NCBI GenBank assembly: GCA_963675565.2
Contig: CAXXYD010000004.1
Span: 310,001 to 374,000 of the forward strand
DNA length: 64,000 nucleotides
Direction: 5' to 3'
Source of the DNA: JARRKU01 sp963675565
Lineage (GTDB): Bacteria; Desulfobacterota; Desulfobacteria; Desulfobacterales; Desulfosarcinaceae
Shown: piece by piece, positions 62,133 through 64,000 of the stretch
How positions within the stretch are numbered: position 1 is the first letter of the stretch
How the letters are laid out: each line of letters opens with the position of its first letter
Notes under the pieces: generated by a model
Seen by the model: the letters and a program-made list of their open reading frames with translations, nothing else
Told to the model about the DNA's origin: nothing
The model's database searches: none
Program-made: the position numbers and the translations under genes

Positions 62133-62758
62133 ATACGGTTCTGGCCACAGTGGTTCTGGCACTCGGCATCGAGTGGCTGGCCTGGCTGGTCGTGCGCCAT
62201 TTTCCGATTCAACCCTTGGCCGCCATGGGTATTTTCCGACTGGTCCAGATTTTCGCCATTGCCGGCGCTGTCATCTATTTTGAAAAAGGATTGGCGTCTA
62301 TTGGATGGTCGCCCTCCACCTGGGCAAGGGGCCTGCGCACAGGCGCCATCTGGTCCATGGCTTTTGGGTTGACCGCCGCGGCGGCCATGCTGGTGGTTTA
62401 CTGTCTCGGAAGAAATCCTTTTCAAATGATTCAGGCGCCATTGCCGGCGGCGCCGGCAGACCTGGGACTGTTTTTCATCGTCGGCGGACTGATCGCGCCG
62501 GTTGCCGAAGAACTATGTTTCCGCGGAATTATCTACTCGTTCTTCAGACGATGGGGAATCATCGTTGCCCTGGTGGCCAGCACCACCGTCTTTGTTCTCC
62601 TGCATTCATTCAACGCAATTCCCGTCACCCAGGCCGTCGGGGGTGTTGTGTTCGCCCTGGCCTATGAAACAAGCCACAATTTAATGGCGCCCATAACCAT
62701 CCATATCACGGGGAATCTGGCCATTTTCTGTTTGTCCCTGCCGGGGATATTGGGCTGA
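62108..62758 (+). CDS. CPBP family intramembrane metalloprotease-like protein
   Basis: 216 residues from ATG 62108, with six or more hydrophobic helices. The CPBP/Abi motifs are present: GLIAPVAEELCFRGIIYSFF (EExxxR-type), FVLLHSFNAIPVTQAVGG with His, and ETSHNLMAPITIHITGNLAI. These are the predicted glutamyl/His catalytic residues of the Rce1-like membrane protease family. The start lies inside the upstream gene. Substrate unknown; the HEAT-repeat membrane partner may be linked in function. Confidence 0.85.
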   Translation: MASRPINVNTVLATVVLALGIEWLAWLVVRHFPIQPLAAMGIFRLVQIFAIAGAVIYFEKGLASIGWSPSTWARGLRTGAIWSMAFGLTAAAAMLVVYCLGRNPFQMIQAPLPAAPADLGLFFIVGGLIAPVAEELCFRGIIYSFFRRWGIIVALVASTTVFVLLHSFNAIPVTQAVGGVVFALAYETSHNLMAPITIHITGNLAIFCLSLPGILG

Positions 62759-62957
62759 GCAGCCCTCGCGCAGTGCGAACCAAAACTGGAAACGCGTAAC
62801 TTACAACCGCCCTATTGTAACCTTGGGGACCCTTGCCGGCCGGCCCAAAATCGAGCCCTCCGGGCCCGGGTTTTGACTTTGGTCTTGGCACCACTGACAA
62901 TGCATGCTATGAAGCCGGTTTAACGATTAACTTGAGCTGTCACAAGGAGAATGCACT

Positions 62958-63059
62958 ATGGGTAAAGGTGATCGACGGACCAAACGTGGAAAAATCTGGC
63001 GCGGTTCAACCGGCAACAGCCGTCCCAAAAAACAAAACAAAGCCAAAGAGAAAAAGTAG
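62958..63059 (+). CDS. 30S ribosomal protein THX (bTHX)
   Basis: A 33-residue basic protein, too short for most gene finders: MGKGDRRTKRGKIWRGSTGN followed by SRPKKQNKAKEKK. The MGKGDxxTxRGKIxRGxxGxxRP pattern is that of bTHX, a small peptide bound in the head of the 30S subunit, first described in Thermus. AAGGAG lies eight bases upstream. The surrounding plus and minus frames are not gene-like, so this is the only gene in the 62759-63295 gap. Confidence 0.9.
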   Translation: MGKGDRRTKRGKIWRGSTGNSRPKKQNKAKEKK

Positions 63060-63295
63060 GCTTTTCCGTGGGCGGTATTTTTTAATCCGGTCCGCGCACG
63101 ACATCTCATCCTCACCTCAAAGGTTGCTCCCTCCAGAACGGATCGTCCATCCCCCGCCATCACGTATGGCATGAAGATGCCATCCGGGAGGTGCGTCCCT
63201 GTTTTCATCGATGCGTGTATTGCGCTCCAAGGTGATCTGCCTTAGACTATGTTCACGTAACGCCAAACCTGTGGGCAATAGAAAAGGAAGCATTT

Positions 63296-64000
63296 ATGCA
63301 AAAACCGCCGTTCCGATACAAGGCCTGGGTGGCCTTATTCACTGTTGTGCTGGCCGGCATGCTTTTTCCGTGGGACGTTCAGGCGGGTGAAAACATCAAG
63401 GCGATTCAGCGCAGTGTGGTGCGTATTTTCACCGTGGCCCAGAACCCCGATTACCGTACACCGTGGGACCCGGGAGAATCCGGCTCCGGTGTCGGATCAG
63501 GTTTTATCATTGACGGAAACCGCATTTTGACCAACGCTCACATGGCAAGCAACGCCAGGTTCATCGCCGTTGAAAAAGAAGGCGACGCCAGGCGCTACGA
63601 AGCCAAGGTCAAATTCATCGCCCACGATTGCGATCTGGCCATGCTTGAAATCCAGGACCCGGCTTTTTTTAAAACCACTGCGGCGCTTCATCTGGGCGGT
63701 GTGCCCAGTCTGGACTCCATCGTCACCGTTCTGGGCTACCCCATCGGTGGTGACCGTCTTTCCGTTACCCGGGGCGTGGTGTCCCGGATCGACTACCAGG
63801 TCTATTCCCACTCCGGCGTGGACAGCCATCTGGCCATCCAGATCGATGCCGCCATTAACCCGGGCAACAGCGGCGGTCCGGTGATCCAGGACGGAGTGGT
63901 CGTGGGTGTGGCGTTTCAGGGATTCAGCGGAATGGTGGCCCAGAATGTGGGCTACATGATTCCCGTTCCGGTGCTCACCCGGTTCCTTCAGGATGTAAAG
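63296..64000 (+). CDS. Deg/HtrA-like trypsin-type serine protease, N-terminal part
   Basis: 235 residues visible; the gene runs off the right edge. A signal peptide (KAWVALFTVVLAGMLFPWDV, cleavage near QAGE) directs it to the periplasm. The trypsin-like triad is visible: His in ILTNAHMASN, Asp in AHDCDLAMLEI, and Ser in NPGNSGGPVIQ. The sequence VTVLGYPIGGDRLSVTRGVV resembles Deg proteases, particularly the plant-type branch. A PDZ domain would follow but is out of view. AGGAAG precedes the ATG. Confidence 0.9.
   Translation, partial: MQKPPFRYKAWVALFTVVLAGMLFPWDVQAGENIKAIQRSVVRIFTVAQNPDYRTPWDPGESGSGVGSGFIIDGNRILTNAHMASNARFIAVEKEGDARRYEAKVKFIAHDCDLAMLEIQDPAFFKTTAALHLGGVPSLDSIVTVLGYPIGGDRLSVTRGVVSRIDYQVYSHSGVDSHLAIQIDAAINPGNSGGPVIQDGVVVGVAFQGFSGMVAQNVGYMIPVPVLTRFLQDVK

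Overview
The window looks like chromosomal DNA of a free-living, GC-rich Gram-negative bacterium, most likely a sulfate-reducer-type Desulfobacterota (Desulfosarcina/Desulfobacteraceae-like). No 16S rRNA or sulfate-reduction gene is present, so this placement is inference. It rests on the gene mix: a HesB-like selenoprotein with in-frame UGA, an alternative complex III plus cbb3-like oxidase cluster, a DUF6178-like protein, GTP-type PEP carboxykinase, and FmdB-type and bTHX proteins. No tRNA, rRNA, CRISPR array, prophage or autonomous transposase was recognised.

Layout. 1-6 kb: minus-strand metabolic and small genes (partial SagB-type oxidoreductase, TIGR01777 epimerase, enoyl-CoA hydratase-like protein, HesB selenoprotein, macro domain, zinc ribbon), a repeat-rich 0.7 kb gap with a MITE-like element, then ndk-trmJ. 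6-20 kb: a membrane protein/J-domain pair, gdhA, a PEP/pyruvate-binding domain protein, a three-gene pantothenate operon (DUF2520 protein, panB, panC), HD-GYP and HDOD signalling proteins, coaE, rdgB, pckG with a strong terminator, and an AmpG-like transporter. 22.7-33.6 kb: one minus-strand cluster of about 11 kb, in transcription order actB-actC-actD-actF-actA-ccoN-ccoO(heme c fusion)-[four-helix-bundle cassette]-ccoS-like-CcoP-anchor-like-small protein-actE. It encodes a quinol:cytochrome c oxidoreductase (alternative complex III) together with its terminal oxidase.

33.7-41.3 kb: a sugar isomerase-like/inositol-phosphate synthase pair, an OYE-family oxidoreductase, a 1150-residue membrane patatin-like protein with a C-terminal GNAT-like motif, and tag. 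41.4-50.8 kb: a complete pyruvate dehydrogenase operon (aceE-aceF-lpdA) divergent from a Cache-PAS histidine kinase and a sigma-54 response regulator. 50.9-55 kb: a lipoprotein, two CBS-domain proteins and a PHA-synthase-like protein. 55.2-60.2 kb: a five-gene nucleotide-sugar operon (manC-like, rfbB, rfbA, rfbC, rfbD) making GDP-mannose and dTDP-L-rhamnose. 60.6-64 kb: a membrane HEAT-repeat protein overlapping a CPBP protease, the 33-residue ribosomal protein bTHX, and a truncated Deg-type serine protease.

The genes fit a metabolically flexible, oxygen-exposed anaerobe: PDH supplies acetyl-CoA by an oxygen-tolerant route, and the ACIII-cbb3-like module can pass quinol electrons to oxygen. 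The most noteworthy items are the selenocysteine-containing HesB protein, the rearranged oxidase with the CcoP heme and membrane parts on separate polypeptides, the four-helix-bundle gene bounded by 25-bp inverted repeats inside that operon, and the patatin-GNAT fusion.
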